DNA from: Propionibacteriaceae bacterium UBA7704
GTDB taxonomy: Bacteria; Actinomycetota; Actinomycetes; Propionibacteriales; Propionibacteriaceae
Length of the DNA stretch: 64,000 nt
Assembly: GCA_002482525.1 (NCBI GenBank)
Contig: DLGC01000002.1
Location: forward strand, 289,425-353,424
Reading direction: 5' to 3'
The stretch's first letter is position 1. Each line of letters opens with the position of its first letter. Position numbers and translations under genes: made by a program. The notes under the pieces were generated by a model. That model made no database searches. It was not told the origin of the DNA and saw only the letters and a list, made by a program, of their open reading frames with translations. This document shows positions 42,115-51,437 of this stretch, piece by piece.

Positions 42115-43353
42115 TCAAGGTAAGGCCAGCCCGGTGAGCCGTATCAAACCTAACGCTTCGCGTCCACCCAGGCGATGAGACATCGTGCAACAAAGGAACG
42201 GTGGCCTCGAGTTCCTCCTCCTCGCTGAGCAGCGAGTGGACCTCACGCTCGGCACGGCCGTACGGCTGCCGTCCGGGAGGCCGGGTCTCGTGCTCGCGCG
42301 TCGCGTCGCGTGCTGGTAACGCTCGACCCCGCCGGCGGCCGCGTGGCCCATCATCGCCTTCAGCCCGGCGGTCGTCGCGCCGGTCATGCTGGCCAGCGAC
42401 GCCGCCGAGTGGCGCATGTCGTGGAAGGTAAGGTCCTCCCGGCCGATGACCTTGCGCGCCTTGCCGTAGGCATAGCGCAGCGCCTTCTCCGACATCGGCG
42501 AGACACCGTCTCCGCCCGGGAAGAGGAAGCCATCACATCCGGTCACCGGGAGCGCGGCCACGTACTTCGCCAGGTACGGGATCAAGTGCGGCGGGATGCT
42601 GACGTCCCGGACGCCGGCCGCCGTCTTCGGCGCGCCGACGTGCATCTGGCCCTTCGTCCGCGTCACAGCCTGCCGGACGAGCACAACGCCCTCGGTGAGG
42701 TCCAGGTCGCGGCGCCGCAGGCCGCCCACCTCCCCCGACCTCAGCCCGCACCACCCACCAGCACCACGGGCATTCTCTGCTTCGGCGGAAGATCCAGCAG
42801 CTTGTTGAGTTCGGCAGGCGTCGCCGGCACGATGTCGCGCGTCCGGCGCACCTTGCTGGCATTGCGGACGCGGCGCGGGTTACGGTCGATCAGGCCCTCG
42901 TCCTCGGCCTCGCGCAGGATCGAGCGCAGCAGCGCGTAGGCGTGCGTGCGCTGCACCGGACGGTCGGCCGAGAGCACCGTGGAGTACCAACGCCGGATGC
43001 GATCGGGCCCGAGGTGCTTCATCAGGATCATCCCGAGCGTCGGCGCGATCAGCTTCTCCAGCAGACGGCCGTACTCCTCGCGCGTCCGCGGAGTCAGCTC
43101 GCGCTCAGCCAGGCAGTGCCGCGCGTAGCCGGCCAGGGTGTCCAGGTCGCCGGCTGACCCTTCACGTTCACTGGCGGACGCAACTCCTGCCGCGAGATCG
43201 AACGGTGCACCTCACCCAGCCAGAACTCGGTGTCGATCCGCTCCGAAAACAGGTGCGGGGCGTCGTAGCGCTGCCGATCCGGCCGACGTAACGCGCACGG
43301 AAGTATCCACTCCGGCGCTCGATGCTGCCGAAGGATCGGCGCTCCTGACCCAT
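42115..43353 (-). pseudogene. Tyrosine site-specific integrase, frameshifted
   Basis: Integrase pieces occur in order on the minus strand but in changing frames. The N-terminus is MGQERRSFGSIERRSGYFRA (ATG at 43353). The core-binding domain runs from DLDTLAGYARHCLAERELTP to NKLLDLPPKQRMPVVL. The catalytic domain has WCGLRSGEVGGLRRRDL (first Arg), FHDMRHSAASLA (His-x-x-Arg), MMGHAAAGGVERYQHA (His and Tyr). I count four frame changes: after RARYVG, after NVKGQ, after VVLV and after YQHATRR. It sits directly inside the tRNA-Pro attachment site and would once have moved the island. Confidence 0.85.
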
Positions 43354-43400
43354 GGGAACCTCCTGATCGGCAGGAAACCCGAAATCCAGAATATCGCCCT

Positions 43401-43545
43401 GACTAGGGGTTTTGCTTGCCCCAAGTATGCCCCAATTGGGGCTCAGCTGGGGCGCCAGGGGCCTCGACATGGCCTCTTCTGGGTGGGGGTAACCTGTCGC
43501 ACCCCTGCGGCGTTTTGCCTAGTCAGCCAGGCTTAATGCCTAGTC
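43401..43545. repeat. Integrase-arm-like motifs next to tRNA-Pro (right end of island B)
   Basis: GACTAGG at 43401 and TTGGGGCTCAGCTGGGGC at 43436-43453 repeat the arm motifs of attachment copies 1 and 2 in the same orientation. Two further inverted CCTAGTC motifs occur at 43518 and 43539. They lie between the integrase remnant and the tRNA 3' end, as expected for integrase binding sites. Confidence 0.65.
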
Positions 43546-43562
43546 GGGATGGGGGGCACCAA

Positions 43563-43638
43563 TGGTCGGGGCGACAGGACTCGAACCTGCGATCTCCTGC
43601 TCCCAAAGCAGGCGCGCTAGCCACTACGCTACGCCCCG
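43563..43638 (-). tRNA. tRNA-Pro (anticodon TGG)
   Basis: Complete cloverleaf on the minus strand. The acceptor stem CGGGGCG pairs with CGCCCCG, discriminator A and encoded CCA follow, the anticodon stem CCTGC/GCAGG encloses TTTGGGA (anticodon TGG), and the T-arm has GGTTCGAGTCC. The terminal 20 bp serve as the core of the island attachment site (repeated at 39557 and 37227), and insertion has left the tRNA intact. Confidence 0.96.
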
Positions 43639-43682
43639 GTGACCGGGCGTGAGTCTACGGCCCGCAGCCGGTGGCCACCAAC

Positions 43683-45158
43683 TTATGCCGTCGCGCTGAG
43701 TTCGGGGGTGAGCAGCAACCAGGCCAACGGTTCGGCCTCATCGATCCAGCCGTTGACGTAGGCACACAGGATCTTTCCGCGCACTTTGGCCGCCACCTGG
43801 GCGTAGTAGGAGGCATGCGGCCACTCCGGCGGACACAGTTCTAACAGGCCCACCAGCTCAGCCATCTCGGTCCAGCTCATCAGCGGCGGCTCGCCGGGCA
43901 TCAAACCGCCCAAGCGGTTGGCGACACCGGCCAGTTCGCCGGCCCCGAAATCGGCGCTGCGGTAATGCAGCAGCGAGCTTTCCAGGGCTGCGGTGCGTCC
44001 CACGGCCGAACGGCTGAGCATCTCCAGGCAGCGCGACTGGGCGTCCAAACCAACACTGACCGACGCCAAAAACCCGGCCATCACTACCCGGCCGTATCCC
44101 AGGCCCACTGGACGCCGCGCCAGCCAGCGCAACCCGTCAGAGACCAGCGCGCCCTCCCCCAGCGCCCGGCCACGGATCAACGCGAATGCCGCAGCGAACA
44201 GCGACTCCGACGACTCCCAATCCACCACATCGAGCAGGTCGTGACCGTTCTGACCCAGCCAGACGGTGTTCCGGTCGGCAGCCATCTGCACACAAAACGC
44301 CTCAGCGGCACTCGGCGGCTCGGCACGGTCCAGCGCTGCGTCCACCACCTTGTGCAGGGCCACCTCAAGCTGCGGCACCCACTCCAACTCAACCCGGCTC
44401 AACCCGCGCGGATTAGTGATGTCGACGACGTGGCTGCCCGGTGGACCATCGACGCTCACCTGACCATCGGCATACTCCACGACCAGCTCATCAGGCACCT
44501 CAAGACCGCAATCGGCCAGATCGGCCAGCCAACTCACACCCTCATCGAGCTGGGTCTCCATCGACCACGGCGGCATGCGCGACTCCACATCGCCCAGCTC
44601 GGCATACCAATGCCCGGCCAGCACCGTCACCAGCCGATCGCCGGTCTCCAACACGGTGCCCTCCGGAGCCACCAGATACTCCACCCAGGCACTGGATTCC
44701 TGCGGATCCTCGGCCAACTCCAAGTAGCCCTGCTCCAGCCGGAAAGCCAACACCGGGCCGGCCGCATGCGCCGGCGCAACCACGATCACAGTGCTCACCC
44801 CGGCCGACCAACTCCACAAGGTGTACTCCGGCCCCGGCCGCACGCGCAGCCTCTCGCCCACCTGCACCGAGCCGTCATGGTCGCGCACCAACACCCAGCG
44901 GCTACGCCAGCCGTCATTGATCGCGGCACGCTGCAGCAGGCGTCCTGCATGAGTGGTCAGCGAGTGCTCCACCTCGTCGTCAGTGACCAGGGACGGATCA
45001 GCCGTGCTGGCATTCACCCAGCCGAGCTCGACCACCAAATGCCGCCCTCGCACCACCCGCATCAAGGACCCGTCCCGCTCCAGGCGCACTTCAGCGTCCG
45101 CCCAATGGATCACCTCAGAGGTGGACAACTCCTGCACGAGAACAGCTTGCGCCACCAA
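43683..45158 (-). CDS. Large soluble protein of unknown function
   Basis: About 491 aa, acidic, without membrane segments or motifs I recognise. It is rich in Trp, Leu and Val, with a beta-rich N-terminal half (RWVLVRDHDGSVQVGERLRV) and a helical C-terminal half (SYYAQVAAKVRGKILCAYVN). The start is uncertain: TTG at 45158 or GTG at 45155, neither with a clear ribosome-binding site. It lies between tRNA-Pro and the divergent aminopeptidase gene. Confidence 0.75.
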   Translation of the reverse strand: MVAQAVLVQELSTSEVIHWADAEVRLERDGSLMRVVRGRHLVVELGWVNASTADPSLVTDDEVEHSLTTHAGRLLQRAAINDGWRSRWVLVRDHDGSVQVGERLRVRPGPEYTLWSWSAGVSTVIVVAPAHAAGPVLAFRLEQGYLELAEDPQESSAWVEYLVAPEGTVLETGDRLVTVLAGHWYAELGDVESRMPPWSMETQLDEGVSWLADLADCGLEVPDELVVEYADGQVSVDGPPGSHVVDITNPRGLSRVELEWVPQLEVALHKVVDAALDRAEPPSAAEAFCVQMAADRNTVWLGQNGHDLLDVVDWESSESLFAAAFALIRGRALGEGALVSDGLRWLARRPVGLGYGRVVMAGFLASVSVGLDAQSRCLEMLSRSAVGRTAALESSLLHYRSADFGAGELAGVANRLGGLMPGEPPLMSWTEMAELVGLLELCPPEWPHASYYAQVAAKVRGKILCAYVNGWIDEAEPLAWLLLTPELSATA

Positions 45159-45322
45159 AGCGATTCGGTGCGACCACCACGCCCAGAAATCGCGTAGTCA
45201 CTGCGATTCGCCGGCTCGCGGCTCGCGCGGGAGGTTGAGCCCCAGCCTGTGTGAACGGTAGCCTCTCAGCTTGCCTTGTGCTTCAGCCCCATGACGCACA
45301 CCCACCCCTGTGAGGTCCAGCC

Positions 45323-48300
45323 ATGTATCCAGCCAACATCACGCGCGATGAAGCCGCCGCCCGATCGGCCGTCGTTCGAGTCAAGGGCTACCAGGTCGAT
45401 GTCGACCTGAGCGGCACCGCCGATGTTGGCGAGTACGACTCCACCGCACTGTTCGTCTCCACCTCGACGGTAACCTTCGCCCTCGCCAGTTCCGGCAAGA
45501 CCCACCTCAATCTGATCGCCGACAAGCTGCTTTCAGCCACGCTGGACGGCAAGCCGCTGCCCGCCGACGCTTTCGCCGACAACAAGGTGAACTTCACCGC
45601 CAAGAAGGGCGAGCATCAACTCACGATCAGCGCATTGTGTCGCTTCAGTCGAACCGGTGAAGGGCTGCACCGCTTCGTCGATCCCGTCGATGACAAGGTG
45701 TATTGCTACACCCAGTTCGAAACTGCCGACGCCCGACGCATGTACGCCTGCTTCGAGCAGCCCGACCTCAAGGGCAGCTTCGCGCTCACCGTGCTGGCAC
45801 CCTCCCACTGGACGGTGCTGTCGAATTCACCAGCCGTCCAGCCCACCGAGGCCGGACCTGAGCTGGCACGCTGGGAGTTCGCCCCCACCCCGCCGATCTC
45901 GACCTACATCACGGCGCTGATCGCCGGCGAATTCCACACCGTCACCGACCACTACTCCGGGCCCGCTGGCGAGATCCCGCTCACCCTGGCCTGCCGAGAG
46001 TCCCTGGCAGAGCACCTGGACGTTGAGCGCATCCTGAACACCACCAAAGCCGGCTTCACCGTGTTCGCCCAGGCCTTCGGCATGGCGCTGCCGTTCCCCG
46101 ACTACGCACAGATCTTCGTGCCGGAATTCAACGCCGGGGCCATGGAGAACGCCGGGTGTATCACCATTCGCGATGAGTATCTCTACCGCTCCCGGGTTAC
46201 GCAGGCGTCCTACGAAACCCGTGACAACACGATCCTTCACGAGCTGGCCCACATGTGGTTCGGCGACCTGGTCACCATGACCTGGTGGGACGATTTGTGG
46301 CTCAATGAATCGTTTGCGGAGTGGGCCTCGCACTACGCCCAGGCCGAGATTCGCCAAGCCACCGGCGTCGGCAGCGATCCGTGGGCGACCTTCACCAATG
46401 GACGCAAGAACTGGGCCTACCGGGCCGACCAGCTCCCGTCCACCCATCCGGTGGCCGCAGACATGGTTGATCTGGAGGCCGTCGAGCTGAACTTCGACGG
46501 CATCACCTACGCCAAGGGGGCTTCCGTCCTGCGGCAGCTGGTGGCCTTCGTCGGCACCGATGCCTTCCTGGCCGGGGTGCGCACCTACTTCACCCGCCAC
46601 GCCTGGGGCAACACCCGACTGTCCGATCTGCTCGCTGCGCTGACTGAGGCGTCCGGACGCGACCTGTCGCACTTCGCCGGCCAATGGCTGCAGACTGCCG
46701 GAGTCAACACCGTCACCGCCGAGTTCGACACCGACGAGCACGGTGTCTTCACTCGGTTCGCGCTGCGGCAGAGCGCCACCGAACAGTGGCCGACGCTGCG
46801 TCAACACCGACTGGCCGTCGGCCTGTACGACCTGATCGACGGACGCCTGGTGCGCACCGAGCGGGTCGAGGTGGACATTGCTGGCGAGCTGACCGAGATT
46901 CCCGAACTGGTCGGGAAGGCACGCACGGCCGTGATCCTGCCCAATGACGACGACCTGACCTACGCCAAGATTCGCTTGGACGCCGAGTCGCTGGCGGCCC
47001 TAGTGGCCAGCTTCGACACCTTGGAGTCGGCACTGACGCGGGCATTGTGCTGGGGTGCAGCCTGGGACATGTGCCGCGATGCCGAGATGACCGCCTCGGA
47101 TTACGTGGACCTGGCGCTCAGCGGAGTGGGCATCGAGACCGATCTGACGGCGGTTGAGCGGGTGCTGGGCAACTGCCACACCGCCATCGACTTCTACACA
47201 CCGCCCAAGGATCGCGCCGAACTCAATGCGCGCATGCTGGCCGGAATCGCCCGCCTACTCAAGGACGCCGAGCCGGGCTCGGATCATCAGCTGGCCTTTG
47301 CGCGGGCGCTGGCGTCCTTGGCCAGCGGGGAGGCTGCCGCCGGAGTGCTGCAGGCCTGGCTGTATGGACTGGAGGCACCTGAGGGCTTGGCGATGGATAC
47401 CGATCTGCGCTGGCACCTGGTGGTCAATCTGGCGCGCCTGGGGGCGGTCAGCGAGGTTGAGATCGCCGACGAGGCCAAGCGGGACAACACCGCCCGTGGC
47501 GCTGAGCGCGCCGCCGCTGCGCGAGCAGCCCTGCCGATTGCCGAAGCCAAGGCGATGGCGTGGCGTCGGGCGACCATGGAGGACACTCCGAACGAGACCC
47601 ACTTCCAGTTGTGCTCCACCTTCTGGCAGATGGATCAAGACGATGTGCTGCTGCCCTACGTGGCTGCCTACCGTTCGGTCGCCGAGGCGATCTCGAACGG
47701 TGCCGACGGTTGGGCGGATCGCAGTTCGGCCATCCGGCAACACGTGTTGGGGCTGATGTTCCCGACGACGTTGATGGATCGCCGCGCGCTCGCCGAGTTG
47801 GACGAATGGCTCGGTTCGGTGAAGCTCGGCGATGCCGTGATGCGGCAGGTGCTGGAGCGTCGTGACGATGCCGAGCGGGCGCTGCGCTGCCAGGAGGCCG
47901 CTGTGGCCGCCCAGACCGAGGCTGACGTCCCCGACGATGTGTTCGTCCCGGAGACCCCGCAGGATGAGCCGAGCGAGGACCGAGCGACCACGGGCGACGC
48001 CATGCCTGTCGTTGAGGATCACAGTGAGGGTGCGGACGACAACGCGCAGCCCGACGACCAAGCCGTGTCGGTGGAGGCCGCGGGCGAGGCGGGGTCTGTT
48101 GCCGAAGCAGAGCTTGTTGCCGATGCAGAGGCTGTTGCTGATGCGGAGGCTGCGGGTGATGCGGAGTCCGTCGCTGCGCAAGCTCCGGAGTTCGAGGCGT
48201 CCGTTGCTGACGACCAGATCGAACGGCCGGCGGACGAGTCCGGTGCCGGTGCCGAAGCGGATGCCGACGCCAACCCGCCGGAGTCCGCACAGCCCGTGGA

Positions 48301-48466
48301 CGCTGCGGACGCACCCACGCAGGAAGCCACCCCAACCGGTCCGGTGTTGCCTCAGGCTCCCATCCCGATGCCAGCGGCACCGGCTGCCGACTCCGGAGAC
48401 TCCGAGCCCGGCCAGGACGCTCCTGGCTCGGCGGAACAGTCGGACACCACGACTCCCTGGTCCTGA
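45323..48466 (+). CDS. pepN: Aminopeptidase N with acidic C-terminal extension
   Basis: 1047 aa M1-family metallopeptidase that removes N-terminal residues from peptides in the cytoplasm. The exopeptidase motif is GAMEN (272-276). The zinc site is HELAH (His306, His310) with Glu329 in LNESFAEW, and the ERAP1-like C-terminal helical domain follows. Actinobacterial PepN proteins usually end near 850-870 residues; here about 175 extra residues follow, almost entirely Ala, Glu, Asp, Pro and Val, with repeats such as ADAEAVADAEAAGDAE. The tail looks disordered. The ATG is preceded by GTGAGG. Confidence 0.95.
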   Translation: MYPANITRDEAAARSAVVRVKGYQVDVDLSGTADVGEYDSTALFVSTSTVTFALASSGKTHLNLIADKLLSATLDGKPLPADAFADNKVNFTAKKGEHQLTISALCRFSRTGEGLHRFVDPVDDKVYCYTQFETADARRMYACFEQPDLKGSFALTVLAPSHWTVLSNSPAVQPTEAGPELARWEFAPTPPISTYITALIAGEFHTVTDHYSGPAGEIPLTLACRESLAEHLDVERILNTTKAGFTVFAQAFGMALPFPDYAQIFVPEFNAGAMENAGCITIRDEYLYRSRVTQASYETRDNTILHELAHMWFGDLVTMTWWDDLWLNESFAEWASHYAQAEIRQATGVGSDPWATFTNGRKNWAYRADQLPSTHPVAADMVDLEAVELNFDGITYAKGASVLRQLVAFVGTDAFLAGVRTYFTRHAWGNTRLSDLLAALTEASGRDLSHFAGQWLQTAGVNTVTAEFDTDEHGVFTRFALRQSATEQWPTLRQHRLAVGLYDLIDGRLVRTERVEVDIAGELTEIPELVGKARTAVILPNDDDLTYAKIRLDAESLAALVASFDTLESALTRALCWGAAWDMCRDAEMTASDYVDLALSGVGIETDLTAVERVLGNCHTAIDFYTPPKDRAELNARMLAGIARLLKDAEPGSDHQLAFARALASLASGEAAAGVLQAWLYGLEAPEGLAMDTDLRWHLVVNLARLGAVSEVEIADEAKRDNTARGAERAAAARAALPIAEAKAMAWRRATMEDTPNETHFQLCSTFWQMDQDDVLLPYVAAYRSVAEAISNGADGWADRSSAIRQHVLGLMFPTTLMDRRALAELDEWLGSVKLGDAVMRQVLERRDDAERALRCQEAAVAAQTEADVPDDVFVPETPQDEPSEDRATTGDAMPVVEDHSEGADDNAQPDDQAVSVEAAGEAGSVAEAELVADAEAVADAEAAGDAESVAAQAPEFEASVADDQIERPADESGAGAEADADANPPESAQPVDAADAPTQEATPTGPVLPQAPIPMPAAPAADSGDSEPGQDAPGSAEQSDTTTPWS

Positions 48467-48586
48467 TTCTCGGGATTGTCGCGTCGCCACGGGGCATCCG
48501 GGGCGCGGCTGTGGATGACGGCATCCGTTATCCACAGATTCGCTCACACGTTCTATTTTGTCGGTCCTGGCTGCCAAGATGGAGGT

Positions 48587-50122
48587 ATGGCATCAAGCAG
48601 TGATCGCATCTCGGCCGGGCAGGCGCTCGCCGAGATCGAACGCGCCCTCGATCGCATCGAGAGCAATCGCCATGACGTGGTGCCCGAGGCTCGGTTGGAG
48701 TGGGTGCGGCGGGCACGCCACGTTCGCGGACGCATCGAGGCGCTCACCAGCCTGCTGACCGCCGAAGCCGACCAGGCCCAGGCCTCGGTGCAGGTAGCCG
48801 GCACTCCCCTGGACGCCTGGTTGGGCGCCGGCGAGACGCTGACCCGCCGTGAAGCCTCCGGCGCGGTCTACCAGGCCCGAGCGCTGGCCGAGAACCGCGG
48901 CGTCGGCCAGGCCGCCTCGCAAGGCCAGATCGGCAGCGGCCAGGCTCGTGCCATCGGGAAGGTACTCAAGGGCCTCGCCCCACAATTGGACGCCACCCAG
49001 CAACAGGCAGCCGAGTCCACGATGCTCTCGCTGGCCAAGAGCATGGACGCCGACCAACTGGCCCGTAGCGCCGGCCGGGTGCTGGCCGTAGTGAAGCCCG
49101 AGGCCACCCCTGACGAGGAGGCCACCCGCCGCCAGCGCGAGGTCGAAGCCGCACACCAGCAGCGCTCGCTGCGGTTCTACCACGAGGGCGCTTCGATTCG
49201 TTTCGACGGTTCACTGCCCCGGTTGGAAGGCGAGAAGTGGATCGCCCTGCTGAATGCCCGCAGCGAAGCGCGCCGCCGCACTGCCCTTGAGGCCCGCGAC
49301 CGCCTTGCCGAGTCGACGACCCCCGAGCAGCGCCGCGCCGATGCCCTGATCGACCTGCTGAACGCGGCGTCCAATGCCACCCCCGAGCCCGGCGCCGGAG
49401 CCGCCCGCGTGATCGTGAGGCTGGACTACCAGCACCTCCACGACGAGGCTGCCGCCGCGGGCCTGATCGGCCTTGATCAGGAACTCACCGCCGGCGAGCT
49501 ACGCCGCCTCTGCTGCGACGCCGAGATCATCCCGGTGGTCTTGGGCGGAGCCTCCCAGCCGCTCGACGTGGGCCGTCTGAGCCGCCTCGTCACCGCACCC
49601 ATCCGCAGCGCCCTGACCGTGCGCGACGGTGGCTGCGCCTTCCCCGGCTGTGATGTGCGCCCCGAACTCTGCGAAGCCCACCACATCGAGCCGTGGTGGA
49701 CGGGCGCCTCGACCTCAGTGTCGAACCTCGTTCTGCTCTGTCATCACCATCACGGATTGATCGAACCGGCCAAATACGCCAACCGCGATCAATGGCAGGT
49801 GATCATCGCCCGCGACGGGCTCCCGGACTTCATTCCGCCAGCCCGGCTCGATCCGAACCGAAGGCCGATCCGGCATCGAAGGCTGGGAGGAACCGGGCGG
49901 ATTGCTGAGAGCGAACCGCCAGAATCAGGGGGTCCGCCATGGTCGGGCGGGACGGTGGACTATCCGCCGCAGCAGCCGAGGCGCCCGGGGTATCCAGGGT
50001 CACCGCCGAGGGATACCCGCGCTCGGGACCGGACGACGATCGACAATCGGCAATCGACAATCGGCAACCGGCAATCGGCAATCGACAACCGACAACCGAC
50101 AACCGACAACCGACAAGCCTGA
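48587..50122 (+). CDS. DUF222/13E12-repeat HNH endonuclease
   Basis: 511 aa. A long helical DUF222 domain (13E12 repeat) covers ~10-330, followed by an HNH domain near 385-425 (VRDGGCAFPGCDVRPELCEA, then AHHIEPWW and LVLLCHHHHGLIEP). Such proteins occur in many copies in actinobacterial genomes; their role is unknown, possibly selfish. The C-terminal 27 residues (DNRQSTIGNRQSAIDNRQ-type) come entirely from a heptanucleotide repeat. The ATG has GGAGG only 1 nt upstream, so the start is not certain; the frame extends to 48476. Confidence 0.88.
   Translation: MASSSDRISAGQALAEIERALDRIESNRHDVVPEARLEWVRRARHVRGRIEALTSLLTAEADQAQASVQVAGTPLDAWLGAGETLTRREASGAVYQARALAENRGVGQAASQGQIGSGQARAIGKVLKGLAPQLDATQQQAAESTMLSLAKSMDADQLARSAGRVLAVVKPEATPDEEATRRQREVEAAHQQRSLRFYHEGASIRFDGSLPRLEGEKWIALLNARSEARRRTALEARDRLAESTTPEQRRADALIDLLNAASNATPEPGAGAARVIVRLDYQHLHDEAAAAGLIGLDQELTAGELRRLCCDAEIIPVVLGGASQPLDVGRLSRLVTAPIRSALTVRDGGCAFPGCDVRPELCEAHHIEPWWTGASTSVSNLVLLCHHHHGLIEPAKYANRDQWQVIIARDGLPDFIPPARLDPNRRPIRHRRLGGTGRIAESEPPESGGPPWSGGTVDYPPQQPRRPGYPGSPPRDTRARDRTTIDNRQSTIGNRQSAIDNRQPTTDNRQA
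50041..50117 (+). repeat. Heptanucleotide tandem repeat, 11 units
   Basis: Eleven uninterrupted units of CGRCAAY (CGACAAT, CGGCAAT, CGACAAC and similar; the last unit is CGACAAG). The repeat lies at the very end of the HNH endonuclease coding region and runs to 3 nt before its stop codon. Because seven is not a multiple of three, unit gain or loss changes the reading frame. Confidence 0.95.
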
Positions 50123-50184
50123 CTCACCGACAGCGCCGAGATGAGGGGTTCGCACTGCGTCCGACCCGCTTCGATGAGGACGGG

Positions 50185-50469
50185 CTACCGATGAACCCCG
50201 TTACGCCTTCTGATCACACTCAGGAGGAGGTACACGACGGCGCTCGCAACCAGAAGCACGATCGCGACGAGGCCCCCAAGCATCCCGAAGAAGGTGGCGA
50301 TTCCGCCCATCTCGATCGCGGTCGCACCCGTGTAGAGAAACAGGCCCGCAAACACGGCTGACGACACAGCGAAGACCATCAGAATCACTATCGCATTGCG
50401 GAGAGCGACCTCGGAGCTCGGCCGTGAGCTGGCCGCCAGGGGCACCTCGTGAGCAGGTGTGTCGGGCAC
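50185..50469 (-). CDS. Small two-helix membrane protein
   Basis: 94 aa from a GTG at 50469 with AAGGAGG upstream. Two or three hydrophobic segments cover ~25-85 (NAIVILMVFAVSSAVFAGLF, then MLGGLVAIVLLVASAVVYLLL cut), and the tail is RRRNG. Function unknown. It is convergent with the HNH endonuclease gene. Confidence 0.7.
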   Translation of the reverse strand: MPDTPAHEVPLAASSRPSSEVALRNAIVILMVFAVSSAVFAGLFLYTGATAIEMGGIATFFGMLGGLVAIVLLVASAVVYLLLSVIRRRNGVHR

Positions 50470-50858
50470 CGGAGACCTCCTTGACGACCTGAGATGAATC
50501 TAGCCGCACCACGCCGTCCGATGCAGCCAGATCAGCCCCGTCCGTTTTGGGAGCGCCTGGACGCGCTGCGAAGCCTCTCGTCGGCACCGCACTGAGCCGA
50601 CCGTTTCGCGAACCCCGTACCGGCAACGCTGCGAACCCCGTACCGGCAACGCTGCGAAGCACTCCATCAGCACTCGACTGACCCATCTGCTTGCCGACCC
50701 CGCCCCGCAAAGTCACCAATTCGTGCAGAAGCCGGGCCCAATTCCGCTCGACCATTCCGCGCCCCCGTTGCCCCACCCCGGCTCGAGTCCGATAGATTGG
50801 CCGTTCGAGGCCGGATCGCAGCTGTGCGGCTCCGACCGTCGAGAACGAGGAGCGCTGC
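50470..50858. other. Intergenic region with a 23-bp duplication and pyr leader
   Basis: About 390 bp. It contains a perfect 23-bp tandem duplication (50608-50630 and 50631-50653, unit beginning GCGAACCCCGTACC). The 100 bp before pyrR contain GAGTCCGATAGATTGGCC, which could be part of a PyrR-binding loop, but I cannot establish this. No gene is seen. Confidence 0.5.
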
Positions 50859-51437
50859 GTGGCTGATCCGGCAACCAACACCCCCACACCCCCATTCGAC
50901 TCTCGCGTGGTTGCCGACGCCACCGAGTTCGCCCGCGCCCTGACCCGCATGGCGCACGAAATCCTGGAAGCCAATCACGGCGCCGACAACCTGATCCTGC
51001 TGGGCATCCCAACCCGGGGCGTGCAACTGTCCCAGCGGCTCGCTGCCCTGATCGCCGACATCGAAGACACCCCGGTGCGCCAGGGCGAACTCGACATCAC
51101 GATGTACCGCGACGACCTTCGCGCCAACCCCACCCGCAACCCGGGACGCACCAGCATCCCTGGCTCCATCGACGACGCAGTGGTGGTGCTGGTCGACGAT
51201 GTGCTGCACTCCGGACGCACCATCGGCGCGGCCTTCGACGCACTGCGCGACCTGGGACGCCCCAAGGCGGTCCGGCTCGCGGTGCTTGTCGACCGGGGCC
51301 ATCGACAGCTCCCCATCGCCGCCGACACCGTCGGACGCACCATTCAGGCCGCCGCCGACGAACGGGTCGCGGTCCTGGTCAGCGAGCTCGACGGCCACGA
51401 CGCCATCACCATCACCCGCACCGTGAAGGAGGCCTGA
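50859..51437 (+). CDS. pyrR: PyrR, pyrimidine operon regulator / uracil phosphoribosyltransferase
   Basis: 192 aa. The PRPP-binding motif is VVLVDDVLHSGRTIGAA; RNA-binding and dimer segments are LILLGIPTRGVQLSQRLA and LDITMYRDDL. PyrR senses UMP/UTP and binds pyr mRNA, and has weak uracil phosphoribosyltransferase activity. It starts with GTG behind GAGGAG and overlaps pyrB by one nucleotide (TGATG). It is the first gene of a pyr operon and probably regulates its own leader. Confidence 0.96.
   Translation: MADPATNTPTPPFDSRVVADATEFARALTRMAHEILEANHGADNLILLGIPTRGVQLSQRLAALIADIEDTPVRQGELDITMYRDDLRANPTRNPGRTSIPGSIDDAVVVLVDDVLHSGRTIGAAFDALRDLGRPKAVRLAVLVDRGHRQLPIAADTVGRTIQAAADERVAVLVSELDGHDAITITRTVKEA

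Noticed and set aside
50041..50117. CRISPR array
   Set aside because: Units are 7 bp, contiguous and inside a coding frame; there are no spacers or cas genes.
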